From: Mangrovicoccus ximenensis
GTDB taxonomy: Bacteria; Pseudomonadota; Alphaproteobacteria; Rhodobacterales; Rhodobacteraceae
Length of the DNA: 64,000 nucleotides
Assembly (NCBI RefSeq): GCF_003056725.1
Contig: NZ_QBKZ01000015.1
Coordinates: forward strand, 308,607-372,606
Direction: 5' to 3'
The position numbers and the translations under genes were made by a program. Below the pieces are notes generated by a model, which ran no database searches, had not been told where the DNA came from, and saw nothing but the letters and a program-made list of their open reading frames with translations. Below, piece after piece: positions 19,625 through 30,010 of the stretch; within the stretch, counting starts at the first letter, position 1; the number at the start of each line of letters is the position of its first letter.

Positions 19625-20884
19625 ATGGAAATTCTCGAAGGCGCCTTGGCATTTTCCGTCGTGATGATCGTGCTGGCGACGATCGTCAGCGGCTTGACCG
19701 AAGCCTGGCTGCGTAACCGGCGGACGCGGCAGGCCTTCCTCGCGGTCGCGCTGGCGCGGATGATCCGGGACGTGGCGGCGGGCCAGGTCCCGCAGCTGGC
19801 GCTGCGCAACGGCGGTGCGCGCCGCGACTGGATCCCGCGCCTCGTCGACGAGCTGACCTTCAATCCGGTCCATGGCCCGCTGGAGGAGCTGCGCCGCAAG
19901 CCGGGCGTCGCCGAAACCGCCAGGCAATGGATCGCCGATCTGGCGCCGGCCAGCCATTACAAGGTCTTCCTCGACAGCCTGGCCCCGGCCGCGGCGCCGG
20001 ACGGGGAGGCGGACACGGAGGTGAAGCTGCGCAATGTGCTGCGGGTGGACACGCTCAGCCCCCGCGGCTTCGCCGAGCGCTTCGCCCGGCTCGAGCCCTA
20101 TGGCAGCCAGCTCGCGACCGAGGGCGAATGGCGGCTCCTGGTCGAAACCTATGCCCGCTACCGCCTGCTCGGCCAGGAGCGCTACCGCAAGAAGGCGCAG
20201 TCGATGTCGATCCTCATGGCCTTCCTGGTGGCGCTGGCCTTCAACATCGATGCCGGGCGGGTCTTCGTCCATGTGATGACCGACCGGAGCGCCCGCGAGG
20301 CGCTGCTGGATGCGTCGCCGGACATCCTGTCGAGCATTTCGGAGCGGGAGCAGGCGCTGGCCGCGGCCAGGGAGGAGGGCGCCGGGGCCGGCGAGATCCG
20401 CGCCATGGAGGACGAGCTGGCGGAACTGCGCAAGCTCGTCGACGACAATCTCGGGCTGCTTGCGGAAAATGCCGCGCTGCCGATCGGCTTCACCTACTAC
20501 CCGCATTGCCTGATCGCCCCGGCGATCAACAAGGCGCAGCAGCTGGCGGCCGAGCAGGGCGTGGCGGCGGACCGCCCGGCACTTGCCTGCGTGGCGGGCG
20601 AACTGCGCGAGCCCTGGTGGTCGGGCCTGCCGATCTGGTTCGCCAATGTGGCGATCGCGGGCTTCCTGATCGGGCTCGGCGGGCCGTTCTGGTACAAGGT
20701 GTTCAGCGGGCTGTCGCAGCTGACCCAGGTGCTCAAGAAGGTCGGCGGCGGGCAGGCGCCCAAGGAGACCTATTCCGACCTCGCCGAGGCGGGCGGGGCT
20801 CCGGCGACGCCGGAGGACCAGGTCGCGGCGGCGGTGGCCGCGGCCTGCCGGATCCGGGGCATCGCGGTTGCTGCCGCGGACTGA
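19625..20884 (+). CDS. hypothetical membrane protein with coiled coil
   Basis: Intact 419-residue protein of unknown function. Three membrane segments are evident: residues about 5-25 (ALAFSVVMIVLATIVSGL), about 197-215 (SILMAFLVALAFNIDAG) and about 340-360 (FANVAIAGFLIGLGGPFWY). A charged coiled-coil stretch (SEREQALAAAREEGAGAGEI) precedes the last segment. The ATG at 19625 follows GGGAGGGCGG. It faces an intact hypothetical gene (20893-21834) with 8 bp between stops. The pair looks like accessory cargo rather than housekeeping. Confidence 0.75.
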   Translation: MEILEGALAFSVVMIVLATIVSGLTEAWLRNRRTRQAFLAVALARMIRDVAAGQVPQLALRNGGARRDWIPRLVDELTFNPVHGPLEELRRKPGVAETARQWIADLAPASHYKVFLDSLAPAAAPDGEADTEVKLRNVLRVDTLSPRGFAERFARLEPYGSQLATEGEWRLLVETYARYRLLGQERYRKKAQSMSILMAFLVALAFNIDAGRVFVHVMTDRSAREALLDASPDILSSISEREQALAAAREEGAGAGEIRAMEDELAELRKLVDDNLGLLAENAALPIGFTYYPHCLIAPAINKAQQLAAEQGVAADRPALACVAGELREPWWSGLPIWFANVAIAGFLIGLGGPFWYKVFSGLSQLTQVLKKVGGGQAPKETYSDLAEAGGAPATPEDQVAAAVAAACRIRGIAVAAAD

Positions 20885-20892
20885 CGCGGGGT

Positions 20893-21834
20893 TCAGCCTT
20901 TCGGGCGCGGATAGAATTTCAGGTGCTTGCGGTCGCCGGCGCTGGGGCTGAACACCCGGTAGTCCAGCCTGCAGCCCTCGATCTCGGCCCCGGGCACGAC
21001 GAGGCCCGACTGCGGGATGTCGCCGGTGCGGATCGCGAAGATCTTGCCGCAGGTGCCGGCCCCCGGCGCGTCGCGGATGCCGCTCAGATAGGCCCAGTCG
21101 TGGCGCGACCCGTGTCCGGTATTGTCGATGTACCAGTCTGCGGCATCCATCTTCTTCGGCTTGGAATTGTGGCTGTCGGTCAGCTTGCGCACGGTTTCCA
21201 GGAGCAGGCGGAACTGCTTCACGTCCAGCGCGGCATCCTTGGTCTCTCCGGCTTTCGTTCCGGCGATGGCGGGGCAGATGCCCGAAACCGTCTCCGACAG
21301 CACCGCCAGCAGACCCCACCAGCCCTCGTCGGCCGAGAGCGGCTTCAGCCGCTCGGGCAGGTCGCCCGGATCGGCGGCGCGGTGTTCCGGGGCCATGCCG
21401 AGGAAGCCGCCGAATCTCGGCGCGCCGCAGAGATTGCCGATCGCGCCGAGGTCGAATTTCCCTGCCGAGATGATCGATTGCTGGATCGAATTCGGCTCGC
21501 GGCCGGCGGCCGATCCGTGCAGCGGCTGGAGCAGCCGCAGGAGCGCGGGCCCGCTTTCGCGGATCTCGCGCAGGAAATCCGCCGCCTCGTCGCCGAATTC
21601 GTCCTTGGTCTTGCTGCCCGACGCGGCCTTCTCGGCCTTGATGGCCGCTGCCAGCGCGTCGTCCTTGATCGTGTAGTCCGTGGTCAGGTAGCGCAGCCGC
21701 GCCACGTTCGCGATCACGTAGCCCATCAGGTAGTAGTACCGCCAGGGCAGCACGTGATGGTAGGTCCAGCCGCCCTCCGAGGGCGTGTTGTCGGACCGGG
21801 CGGCGAAGGCGATCTTGAATTTCAGCTTCGGCAT
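20893..21834 (-). CDS. hypothetical protein with HNH-like WTYHHVLPW motif
   Basis: Intact protein of 313 residues, start ATG at 21834 (MPKLKFKIAFAARSDNTPSE). Residues about 23-40 read GWTYHHVLPWRYYYLMGY; the HHV-L-P pattern resembles the first half of HHH/HNH-type nuclease motifs in polymorphic toxins, but no clear second histidine/asparagine half is seen, so this is a suggestion only. The C-terminal part (DWAYLSGIRDAPGAGTCGK, DYRVFSPSAGDRKHLKF) looks like a compact beta-rich domain. Convergent with the membrane protein at 19625. Confidence 0.65.
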   Translation of the reverse strand: MPKLKFKIAFAARSDNTPSEGGWTYHHVLPWRYYYLMGYVIANVARLRYLTTDYTIKDDALAAAIKAEKAASGSKTKDEFGDEAADFLREIRESGPALLRLLQPLHGSAAGREPNSIQQSIISAGKFDLGAIGNLCGAPRFGGFLGMAPEHRAADPGDLPERLKPLSADEGWWGLLAVLSETVSGICPAIAGTKAGETKDAALDVKQFRLLLETVRKLTDSHNSKPKKMDAADWYIDNTGHGSRHDWAYLSGIRDAPGAGTCGKIFAIRTGDIPQSGLVVPGAEIEGCRLDYRVFSPSAGDRKHLKFYPRPKG

Positions 21835-21914
21835 GCAAGCCCCCAGGATCAGATGACGCTGGGGAATGCTTGCATGTCCTGTTGCCGCGGGGAAGCCGGA
21901 ATCCGGCTGCCCGG

Positions 21915-23621
<1,707 letters not shown>

Positions 23622-23646
23622 TTAAACCCATATAGGATTCGCAGTG

Positions 23647-23671
23647 ATCCCGCAACATGCTGTTGCGGGAT
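23647..23671. promoter_or_regulatory. perfect palindrome in the secG-pyrG spacer
   Basis: An 11-bp perfect stem (ATCCCGCAACA/TGTTGCGGGAT) with a 3-nt loop, 89 bp upstream of the pyrG start. No U tract follows on the minus strand, so it is more likely an operator or an RNA attenuator-like hairpin than a simple terminator. Confidence 0.55.
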
Positions 23672-23704
23672 GTCGTGATTTTACAAGGTGTTGTGTTTGC
23701 GCAG

Positions 23705-24070
23705 TTATTCTGCGCGCGGCGGAGCGACGGGCTCGGCGCCGGTGGAGGGCGGCAGCAGGTCGCCGCCGGGCAGGGCGGGTGCGCTGCCGGTTGCCGGCGC
23801 GGTCGCCGGGGCCTCTTGGATGCGGTCGAGGACCGAGCTTCCCGAGGAGGTCTGTGCCGCGATGATCGTCAGCGCGATCGAGGTCGCGATGAAGGCTGCC
23901 GCGAAAGCCCAGGTGAGCTTGGTCAGCGCGGTGGCCGCGCCCCGGCTCGACATCACGCCGCCGCTGTTGCCGCCGATCCCGAGGCCGCCGCCTTCGGACC
24001 GTTGCAGAAGCACGACCCCGATGAGGCAGAGAGCGAGGATCAGGTGGATGATGAGTAGGACGTTTTGCAT
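23705..24070 (-). CDS. secG: preprotein translocase subunit SecG
   Basis: Small SecYEG subunit of 121 residues. Two membrane segments (NVLLIIHLILALCLIGVVLL and LTKLTWAFAAAFIATSIALT) flank the conserved LLQRSEGGGLGIGGNSGGVM loop. The tail is Ala/Pro-rich, as in other Rhodobacterales. It lies just upstream of pyrG on the same strand. Confidence 0.93.
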   Translation of the reverse strand: MQNVLLIIHLILALCLIGVVLLQRSEGGGLGIGGNSGGVMSSRGAATALTKLTWAFAAAFIATSIALTIIAAQTSSGSSVLDRIQEAPATAPATGSAPALPGGDLLPPSTGAEPVAPPRAE

Positions 24071-24180
24071 GCGTGGGACCTGGTGTTCGGATCGCGGCCT
24101 AACTAGAGCCCGCGGCGCGCGGACGCAACCCTTAGCGGGCCGTGCCGCGCAGACAGGCGCCGGAGCGGCGCCGCTTTGCC

Positions 24181-24582
24181 TCAGTTATCCTCGACATCGT
24201 CGACATCGGCCTGGCCCGAAACCCGGCGGCGGACATGGCTCCAGCCAAGCCCGGTGCCCAGCACCAGCGACAGGCCGAGAATCCCCAGCCAGGCGGTGGC
24301 GGCGTCGTTTTCCAGCGTCAGCACGCCGAGATCGTGCAGCACCCAGACCGCGGCGGCGAAGATCGCCGCGACCAGCGCCATGCCGAACGGCCCGATCGAG
24401 CGCAGTGTGGCGCGCAGGAACACCACCCAGACGGCAAAGAGCAGGAGCCCCGCCAGCACCGCGACCGACAGCGTGTTCCAGCCGTGATGCAGCGACCAGG
24501 AGATGTAGTTGTAGGGCGTCGGGTTGAAGGTGGCGGCGACCAGCAGGAAGGCGATCGCCCAGCGGGGCAGGAGGTCGGTCAT
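24181..24582 (-). CDS. DUF6524 family membrane protein
   Basis: 133-residue inner-membrane protein with four hydrophobic segments. The start MTDLLPRWAIAFLLVAATFN followed by PTPYNYISW is the family hallmark. The C-terminus is acidic (ADVDDVEDN). The ATG at 24582 was chosen on that N-terminus rather than long upstream extensions. Function is unknown. Confidence 0.78.
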   Translation of the reverse strand: MTDLLPRWAIAFLLVAATFNPTPYNYISWSLHHGWNTLSVAVLAGLLLFAVWVVFLRATLRSIGPFGMALVAAIFAAAVWVLHDLGVLTLENDAATAWLGILGLSLVLGTGLGWSHVRRRVSGQADVDDVEDN

Positions 24583-24737
24583 GGCGGGCTCATCGATCGG
24601 GGCCGCACCGGGCGGCGGGAAATGGCGGCGCCAGCCTCGGGGATCCGCGGCGCGCCTGCAACGGGTTTCGCGGGACGGGCGGCAGTGCCCGGCGGGAAGA
24701 TGCCGGGACTTTGCCTTGAATTGCCGGCGTCGGCCGG

Positions 24738-25163
24738 TCAGGCGCCGATCTGGCGCGCATAGGCGGGATAGCGACTGCGGCAGCCGTCGCGGTTCGCCTG
24801 CACATAGCTGAAGAACCGGCCGTCCTCGGTGGCGCTGACCGCCTCGGCGGTGGCCTGGGCCTTGTCCGGATCGGGGGCCTGGGACATCAGGCTGCTTGCG
24901 GCGGCCTGCATTTCCCGGCGGCGCGCGTCGAAGCCGTCGGGATCGTCGAGCGCCCGCGATGTCAGCAGCACCACCGCGCAGGCGCCGTAGTCCCGCGAGC
25001 TCAGCGGGGTATGCGGCGCCAGCGGGTCGGAGGATTCGACCGGGGCGGGCAGGGGCTGCGGCGCGGGCTCGGGCGGCGTCTGCAGATGCACCGGCGTGCC
25101 GCAGGCGGCGACAAGGGCAAGGAGGGCGAGCGGGGTCAGGCGCAGATGCGCGGAGGTCGTCAT
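24738..25163 (-). CDS. putative lipoprotein
   Basis: 141-residue hypothetical lipoprotein: N-terminal LRLTPLALLALVAACGTP with lipobox LVAAC, then a Pro-rich linker and a compact domain with two further cysteines (DYGACAVVLL and NRDGCRSRYPAY). The ATG at 25163 directly precedes the signal sequence. It is divergent from the isochorismatase fragment. Confidence 0.65.
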   Translation of the reverse strand: MTTSAHLRLTPLALLALVAACGTPVHLQTPPEPAPQPLPAPVESSDPLAPHTPLSSRDYGACAVVLLTSRALDDPDGFDARRREMQAAASSLMSQAPDPDKAQATAEAVSATEDGRFFSYVQANRDGCRSRYPAYARQIGA

Positions 25164-25397
25164 GGCGATTCCCGGGGAAGCTTTCGGTCCGGCTCTCGCA
25201 TGCTGCAAATGCTTCGGCAAGCAGGCATCTCGGCGCCTGCACGCCGGGCGGGGGAATGCGGTCGACGGGTCCGCCGCGGGTTGAGTCGGCCGGCTCTCCG
25301 CTGCGCGCCGGGCCCGGAACTGTTTTCGGCAGCCGGGGACGGCCTGCATCTTGAACGCTCCGGCCCGGCGGCCCGGCACATGCGGCGCGTTTGCCGC

Positions 25398-25952
25398 GCG
25401 CGCGCGGCGCTCCTCGTCCATGACATGCAGCGGTATTTCTGCCGTCCGTTCGGCGGCGCGCCGCTGGAACCGGTGACGCAGAACATCGCCCGGCTGCTGC
25501 GCATGGCGCGCGGCGCGGGCATCCCGGTCTTCTACACCGCGCAGGAGGGCGGCCAGTTCCGGCCCGACCGCGGGCTGCAGGCCGACCTGTGGGGACCGGG
25601 AATGAGCCCCGATCCCGGCGATACGGCGATCCTGCCGGAGCTGGCGCCGGAGCCGGGCGACATCGTTCTGGTCAAGCACCGCTACAGCGCCTTCCAGCGC
25701 TCCAATCTCGGAACGCTGATGCGCGCCCGCGGCCGCGACCAGCTGATGATCGCGGGCATCTATGCCCATATCGGCTGCCTCGCCACCGCGGCCGAGGCCT
25801 TCCAGCGCGACATCCAGCCCTTTGCCATCGCCGATGCCCAGGCGGATTTCGACCGGGCGCGGCACGACATGGCGATGGCCTGGGTCGCGGGCTGCTGCGG
25901 CGGGGTGACGGCGACCGCAGAGGTGCTGGCCGGAGAACCGGCATGCGCCTGA
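25398..25952 (+). pseudogene. entB: isochorismatase (EntB/DhbB-like), N-terminus missing
   Basis: About 180 residues of the isochorismatase domain that makes 2,3-dihydro-2,3-dihydroxybenzoate for catecholate siderophores. Visible: AALLVHDMQRYFCRPFGG (catalytic Asp), PVTQNIARLLRMARGAGIPV, VKHRYSAFQRSNL and AGIYAHIGCLATAAEAFQRD with the cis-peptide/catalytic region. The first 35 or so residues are absent; upstream sequence shows no suitable start. There is no C-terminal aryl carrier domain, and the stop overlaps the start of an entA-like gene. Confidence 0.78.
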
Positions 25953-25998
25953 CCGGCTTCGAGGGACGCGCCGCCTTCGTCACCGGCGGGGCTCGAAC
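25942..25998 (+). pseudogene. entA: entA-like dehydrogenase, N-terminal remnant
   Basis: Starts with ATG inside the isochorismatase end and reads MRLTGFEGRAAFVTGGA, the N-terminal Rossmann motif of 2,3-dihydro-2,3-dihydroxybenzoate dehydrogenase-type SDR enzymes. The sequence is lost after about 19 residues. The overlap with entB shows an original siderophore operon order. Confidence 0.55.
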
Positions 25999-27004
25999 CG
26001 TCGGGACCGCTGACGGAATTGCGCGCCCGCAGAGCCGCTTCGGTGGCACGCCGCGGTTGCTGCGGGGCTCCCGGTCATTGCCATGGCCGTCCGCGACGCG
26101 CAGGCAGCTCCATCTGCGCGCCGTTCTCCGGAAGCGCTCCGGCAGGCGGAAAACTGCGGTTTGCGGGGGGCTTGAACCGCGCCCCGGCGGGATGCCAATG
26201 GCGGCGGCGCGGGGTCTGTCCGCTGGCCGGGTCCCATCCTCCTTCGGCTGGGTGCAATCCGGCGCGGCATCCTGAGGGTTTGCCGAGAGGGCCGGCCGAA
26301 TTCCAATCAGCGTGCCGTCAGGACGCGCCAGTCCCGCCTCCCGAGGGAAGGGTCGGCAAGGGGGCGGTCGGACAGCCGGTCCCGCCGCGGCCATGTCTCC
26401 GGTGGCTGTGCCCGTCGTTCCTGCATTCGGATGCGATCCCCCGGCAGTTCCCTCGATCCGGCGGGTGCCGTCGGTCTTGATGCGCTGCGCCGTCCGGCTG
26501 TTCCCGTGCGCCAGAGCGGTGCCCGCCGCGCGGCGCAGCCGCCGTCCCCCGTGGCCGCTCCGCAAGGACTGAGGGATTGGCCAGTATCTTCCTCGGGTCA
26601 AACTCTCGGCTGCGGCTGCGGCTGCGGCTGCGGCTGCGGCTTGCCGATGGCCGACATCCGGGCGAAGCGGAGGGCAGGCCGGAGCAGGGCAGGAGCGGCC
26701 GTCAGGTCCGCGTCAGCAGGAGGGGCCATTGGAAGATGGCTGCGGAACAGAAGGCGGGACAACGGCCATCCTGCGGATCAGGGCGACGCACGTCCGGAGG
26801 ATGAACCGGGGGCATTGTTGCAGACGCCGGCGTCGGGACGTGATGCGCCTTTCCCTAGCTGAGCCTTCCCCGCTCGCTCTCGGCGGTGCCGGGGGCGTCG
26901 ACGCGGCTCGAGACTGAGCGGCAAGCGTCCTTGGTCCGAGCGCAGCCGGGAATGACGCGGATGCGGATTTCGGCGGTCTCGCGGCCGGTCTCCTTCGAGG
27001 TGAC
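25999..27004. other. 1 kb of decayed DNA without a gene
   Basis: No open frame with recognisable coding bias or motif. It contains a hexanucleotide repeat (26607-26642) and leads into IS remnants. Nothing else is identified. Confidence 0.5.
26607..26642 (+). repeat. CGGCTG hexamer microsatellite
   Basis: About six tandem copies of CGGCTG. Hexamers keep frame, so such tracts usually encode Ala/Ala or Arg/Leu runs, but no gene is evident here. Confidence 0.8.
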
Positions 27005-27210
27005 CCTGGGCCCGGCGGAACGAAAGCGCGACGGTGATCGTTCGAACGGGTTTTCGCGCGGCCCCGCTGGGGCCATGGCCCCGTCTCCCTTTGACGGCGG
27101 CAGAGCGTGGAGACGTCCGGCACCGGCCAGTCCAGCCCTGCCATTTCGCGGATGCTGGACCCCATGCCGCTGCGCCATGGTCATTCGGACCCGTGGCGGT
27201 CCCATGGCCA
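27005..27210 (-). mobile_element. IS5-family transposase remnant (copy B)
   Basis: Second, shorter remnant of the same transposase as 16598-17165: MAGLDWPVPDVSTLCRRQ followed after a frameshift by VALSFRRAQG, where similarity ends. The nucleotide sequence around GGCAGAGCGTGGAGAC and GGCCAGTCCAGCCCTGCCA is shared with copy A. Confidence 0.75.
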
Positions 27211-27324
27211 GATTTGCCGGAGCGGCAGACCGAACAGGACCTTCGCCATCTGCCAGACATGGACATGGATGGCGTGTGCCGGGCAGGGCTCCGCCCGTCC
27301 GGCCCTTAGGGGCTCCGCCCTTTC

Positions 27325-27360
27325 CCTCCTCACACTGTCCGCTGGGACAATGTGAGGAGG
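27325..27360. repeat. long palindrome beside IS5 remnant B
   Basis: A 16-bp nearly perfect stem (CCTCCTCACACTGTCC and its complement, one mismatch) with a loop of about 3 nt. It is the counterpart of 17211-17232, with the same flanking GGGCTCCGCCC and AACCCCGCCGGAG words. The core TGTCC/GGACA is common to both. Confidence 0.75.
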
Positions 27361-27432
27361 GAACCCCGCCGGAGAATTTTCCGCTTGCGCGGACCGGAGC
27401 CCCCCGGACTGTTCCGGACCCCGCCTCACTCT

Positions 27433-27731
27433 GCCGCTTTACGAAGGGCTTCACATAGGCAGGCGGGACGAACCTGATGTCGTGACCGAACCTGGACAGT
27501 TCGCGCCCCCGGAAATGCGCGCCGCCGCAGGCTTCCATCGCCACCAGGCAGGACGGCAGCTTCGCGAAGAACTCCAGCACCTCGGCCCGTCGGAGTTTCC
27601 TGCGCAGGACTGCAGCGCCCCTGGCGTCAGCGCCGTGGACCTGGACCGCATTCTTCGCCAACCTTTCGGCGATTGCCCTGCATTCGCCTGCCGGTCAGCG
27701 GATCGAGCCCGACCGTGACAATCTCCGACAT
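27433..27731 (-). mobile_element. IS110-family transposase, N-terminal fragment
   Basis: Begins at ATG 27731 with MSEIVTVGLD, then about 40 bp of extra sequence, then LAKNAVQVHGADARGAAVLR and LPSCLVAMEACGGAHFRGRE through PPAYVKPFVKRQ, the RuvC-like N-terminal domain of IS110 transposases. The following catalytic and C-terminal (serine-motif) domains are missing. The first catalytic Asp is in VGLD. The extra stretch breaks the frame, so it is inactive. Confidence 0.85.
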
Positions 27732-27950
27732 GACCGCCTCCTAATTCGGAGTGTTGCGATCCCACCTTGGCACCTCGATGCCGTCGGGGGGCGGTTACAT
27801 CATCAATGCCCACAGGGAAGCGCTCCGGCGCCGCGGACGGCGCGCTGCAACCGGTCGTTTGCGGCTTGGTCCTGAACGGCCGGGCGCTGCATGGCAGCCG
27901 CGGCGCGGGCGTTCCTGCAGGCTGTCCGGACGGGGGAGCGGCGGGTCATC

Positions 27951-28361
27951 ATGCGGGTCATCGTTCCGGTCGCAGGCGCGGGTGCCGACATGGCTACGCC
28001 CTGCGATCCGGGCGAGCCGTCCGGCGAGGACGGCACGGAGGCCGCGGCCTGCGGACCCGAGGCGGTGCGCCCGGTGATCTATCCGCAGGCCGGCAGCGAG
28101 GACGGCAAGGCGCGGGCGGAAACGCTGCGCAGCGCGCTCGGCGACAAGGGCTGGGTGCTGCTGGCGACCGAGGTCGTCTCCGCCAGCCCCAGCAACGGCG
28201 ATATCCGCTACTACCATGCCGAACAGCTGGCCTGCGCCGAACAGCTGGCGCAGGACATCGCCGCGACCGGGGGCTTCGGCAAGCCGAAGCTGATCTATCT
28301 CGGCGACCGCTACCGCAACCTGCCGACCGGGCGGATGGAGCTTTGGCTGGCCGCGCCCTAG
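27951..28361 (+). CDS. hypothetical protein, probably N-truncated
   Basis: The C-terminal 100 residues have good coding character: [40 protein letters not shown], and [20 protein letters not shown]. The fold suggested is an alternating alpha/beta domain of the kind found at C-termini of cell-surface or caspase-like proteins, but I do not recognise the family. The first 30 residues are low-complexity, and the start at 27951 is uncertain. It overlaps the lipB stop convergently by 4 bp. Confidence 0.45.
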   Translation: MRVIVPVAGAGADMATPCDPGEPSGEDGTEAAACGPEAVRPVIYPQAGSEDGKARAETLRSALGDKGWVLLATEVVSASPSNGDIRYYHAEQLACAEQLAQDIAATGGFGKPKLIYLGDRYRNLPTGRMELWLAAP

Positions 28362-29038
28362 ATGGACGGAACGGCGTCCGCGGGCTCTTCGCCGAACACC
28401 TCGCCGAAGGTCTTCTTCAGCGCGACATCGACATCTTCCATCGTCACCGGCAGGCCGAGATCCACCAGCGAGGTGACGCCGTGCTCGGAGATGCCGCAGG
28501 GCACGATTCCCGAGAAATGCGACAGGTCCGGTTCGACATTGATCGACAGCCCGTGGAAGCTGACCCATTTGCGGATGCGCAGGCCGATCGCGGCGATCTT
28601 GTCCTCGCGCGGCTGTCCGTCCGGCCCGGCGGGCTTGTCATGGCGCACGACCCAGACGCCGACCCGGCCCTCGCGGCGCTCGCCCTTGACGTTGAACTCC
28701 GCGAGCGTCGCGATCACCCACTCCTCGACCTGGTGGACGAACTGGCGGACATCGCGGCCGCGCTTCGACAGGTCGAGCATCACATAGGCCACGCGCTGGC
28801 CCGGACCGTGATAGGTGTACTGGCCGCCGCGGCGGGTGCCGTAGACCGGAAAGCGCTCGGGATCGACGAGATCGCGGGGATCGGCGCTGGTTCCGGCGGT
28901 GTAGAGCGGCGGATGCTCGAGGAGCCACAGCGTCTCTGATTCCGACCCTTGCGCGATTCCGTCGGCGATGCGCTCCATTTCGGCCAATGCCTCAGGGTAA
29001 GGTACGAGATTTTCAGAGGTTTTCCAGGTAAGGGACAT
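28358..29038 (-). CDS. lipB: octanoyltransferase
   Basis: Transfers octanoate from acyl carrier protein to lipoyl domains, the first step of lipoate synthesis. The 226-residue protein has the conserved [20 protein letters not shown] with substrate-binding His, GVWVVRHDK, the Lys in [18 protein letters not shown], and the catalytic Cys in GIVPCGI. The ATG at 29038 gives the expected N-terminus (VPYPEAL motif). A 40-residue longer frame is rejected. Confidence 0.95.
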   Translation of the reverse strand: MSLTWKTSENLVPYPEALAEMERIADGIAQGSESETLWLLEHPPLYTAGTSADPRDLVDPERFPVYGTRRGGQYTYHGPGQRVAYVMLDLSKRGRDVRQFVHQVEEWVIATLAEFNVKGERREGRVGVWVVRHDKPAGPDGQPREDKIAAIGLRIRKWVSFHGLSINVEPDLSHFSGIVPCGISEHGVTSLVDLGLPVTMEDVDVALKKTFGEVFGEEPADAVPSI

Positions 29039-29176
29039 CGTCGGACTCCTGTATTTCAAGGGCGGATTACCGCCTGCGGGAGGGGCTGTCCACTTTTGTA
29101 GGAAAAGTTGCATTTCCCCTCTTGCGGCTCCCGGAAGCCGAGGGTAGTAACCCGCCACTGCCAGTCAGGACAGAGT

Positions 29177-29263
29177 GCGGTCGTGGCGGAATTGGTAGAC
29201 GCGCAGCGTTGAGGTCGCTGTGGGGTAACTCCCGTGGAAGTTCGAGTCTTCTCGACCGCACCA
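29177..29263 (+). tRNA. tRNA-Leu (GAG)
   Basis: The acceptor stem GCGGTCG pairs with CGACCGC, followed by A and an encoded CCA. The anticodon arm is CAGCG-TTGAGGT-CGCTG with anticodon GAG. A long variable arm (TGGGGTAACTCCCGT) is typical of class II leucine tRNA, and the TTCGAGT T-loop is present. Confidence 0.96.
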
Positions 29264-29527
29264 ATCCTGACAGGGCAGGGATACGGACAAGGTCCGGTCC
29301 CGCCCGCAGTACACTCCCGGAAAATCATGGTGTAGCGTGGCCTTGCGGGGCGCTAATCCGCTCATGCCCCTGTTTTGCGCCAAAAAAATGAACAACTTCA
29401 GGTTGCCGTGACGAAATTCCCGGTAAAGCTGTTCATTCGTTTCGAATTCATAGACAATAAGTTCACATCGCGATAACGTGTTGTTAGCCAGTTAACCAAA
29501 ACCGGCGGCTCACCGGGGGAAACCAGA
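29264..29527. promoter_or_regulatory. AT-richer promoter region of marR gene
   Basis: Between the tRNA and the MarR gene, 29380-29510 is markedly AT-richer than its surroundings. It contains a tandem GTTAGCCA/GTTAACCA at 29483-29498, about 30 bp before the start codon, which could be an autoregulatory site. No confident -35/-10 pair was assigned. Confidence 0.35.
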
Positions 29528-29965
29528 ATGAACGTCATTTCGCCGCTCTTCGGCGGCACTTCCGATTCCCTGCCGATGCGTATCCACCGTGCCCGCGAAC
29601 GCGTGATCTCGCCGATCCGCGCCTTTGCCTCGCGGTCCCATCTCACGGAACAGCAGTGGCGGATTCTCACGGTCCTCGAAGAGCAGGGACCTCTGGACGC
29701 GACGCGGCTCTCCGAGCAATGCGGGCTGCTTCTGCCCAGCCAGACCCGGATCATCCAGACGCTGATGGAAAAGGGGCTGGTCAGCCGCAGCCGCGATCTG
29801 CGCGACCGCCGCCGCCAGACGCTGTCGATTACCGAGAAGGGGCGCGAGATCGTGCTCGAACATGTCGACGACCTGGCGAAGCTCTCTGCCAGGATCGAGG
29901 CGCGGCTCGGCCGCAAGCGGCTGGCGACGCTGATGGAGCTGCTCGAGGAACTCGAGCATATCTGA
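29528..29965 (+). CDS. MarR-family transcriptional regulator (HpaR/HpcR-like)
   Basis: 145-residue winged-helix regulator. The helix-turn-helix is within LTEQQWRILTVLEEQGPLDA and LLLPSQTRIIQTLMEKGLVS; the wing has RDLRDRRRQTLSITEKGREI. The N-terminal MRIHRARERVISPIR and the pattern around LTEQQWRIL resemble regulators of homoprotocatechuate degradation. No catabolic genes are adjacent, so the regulon is unknown. Confidence 0.88.
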   Translation: MNVISPLFGGTSDSLPMRIHRARERVISPIRAFASRSHLTEQQWRILTVLEEQGPLDATRLSEQCGLLLPSQTRIIQTLMEKGLVSRSRDLRDRRRQTLSITEKGREIVLEHVDDLAKLSARIEARLGRKRLATLMELLEELEHI

Positions 29966-29972
29966 TGTCCGA

Positions 29973-29997
29973 CCCCGGCCGCGGCGGCCGGGGCCTT
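29973..29997. terminator. GC hairpin between convergent marR and b561 genes
   Basis: 8-bp stem CCCCGGCC/GGCCGGGG with a 5-nt loop, followed by CCTTT on the plus strand. It lies 8 bp after the marR stop and could also serve the minus-strand gene ending at 30011. Confidence 0.65.
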
Positions 29998-30010
29998 TCG
30001 CGTGGCGGGC

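Noticed and set aside
18446-20884. An 812-residue LRR-membrane protein fusion
   Set aside because: The frame crosses an antisense Tat-signal fragment, and the membrane gene has its own start and ribosome site at 19625.
26607-26642. Hexamer array as a CRISPR or regulatory array
   Set aside because: It is a simple CGGCTG microsatellite in noncoding DNA.
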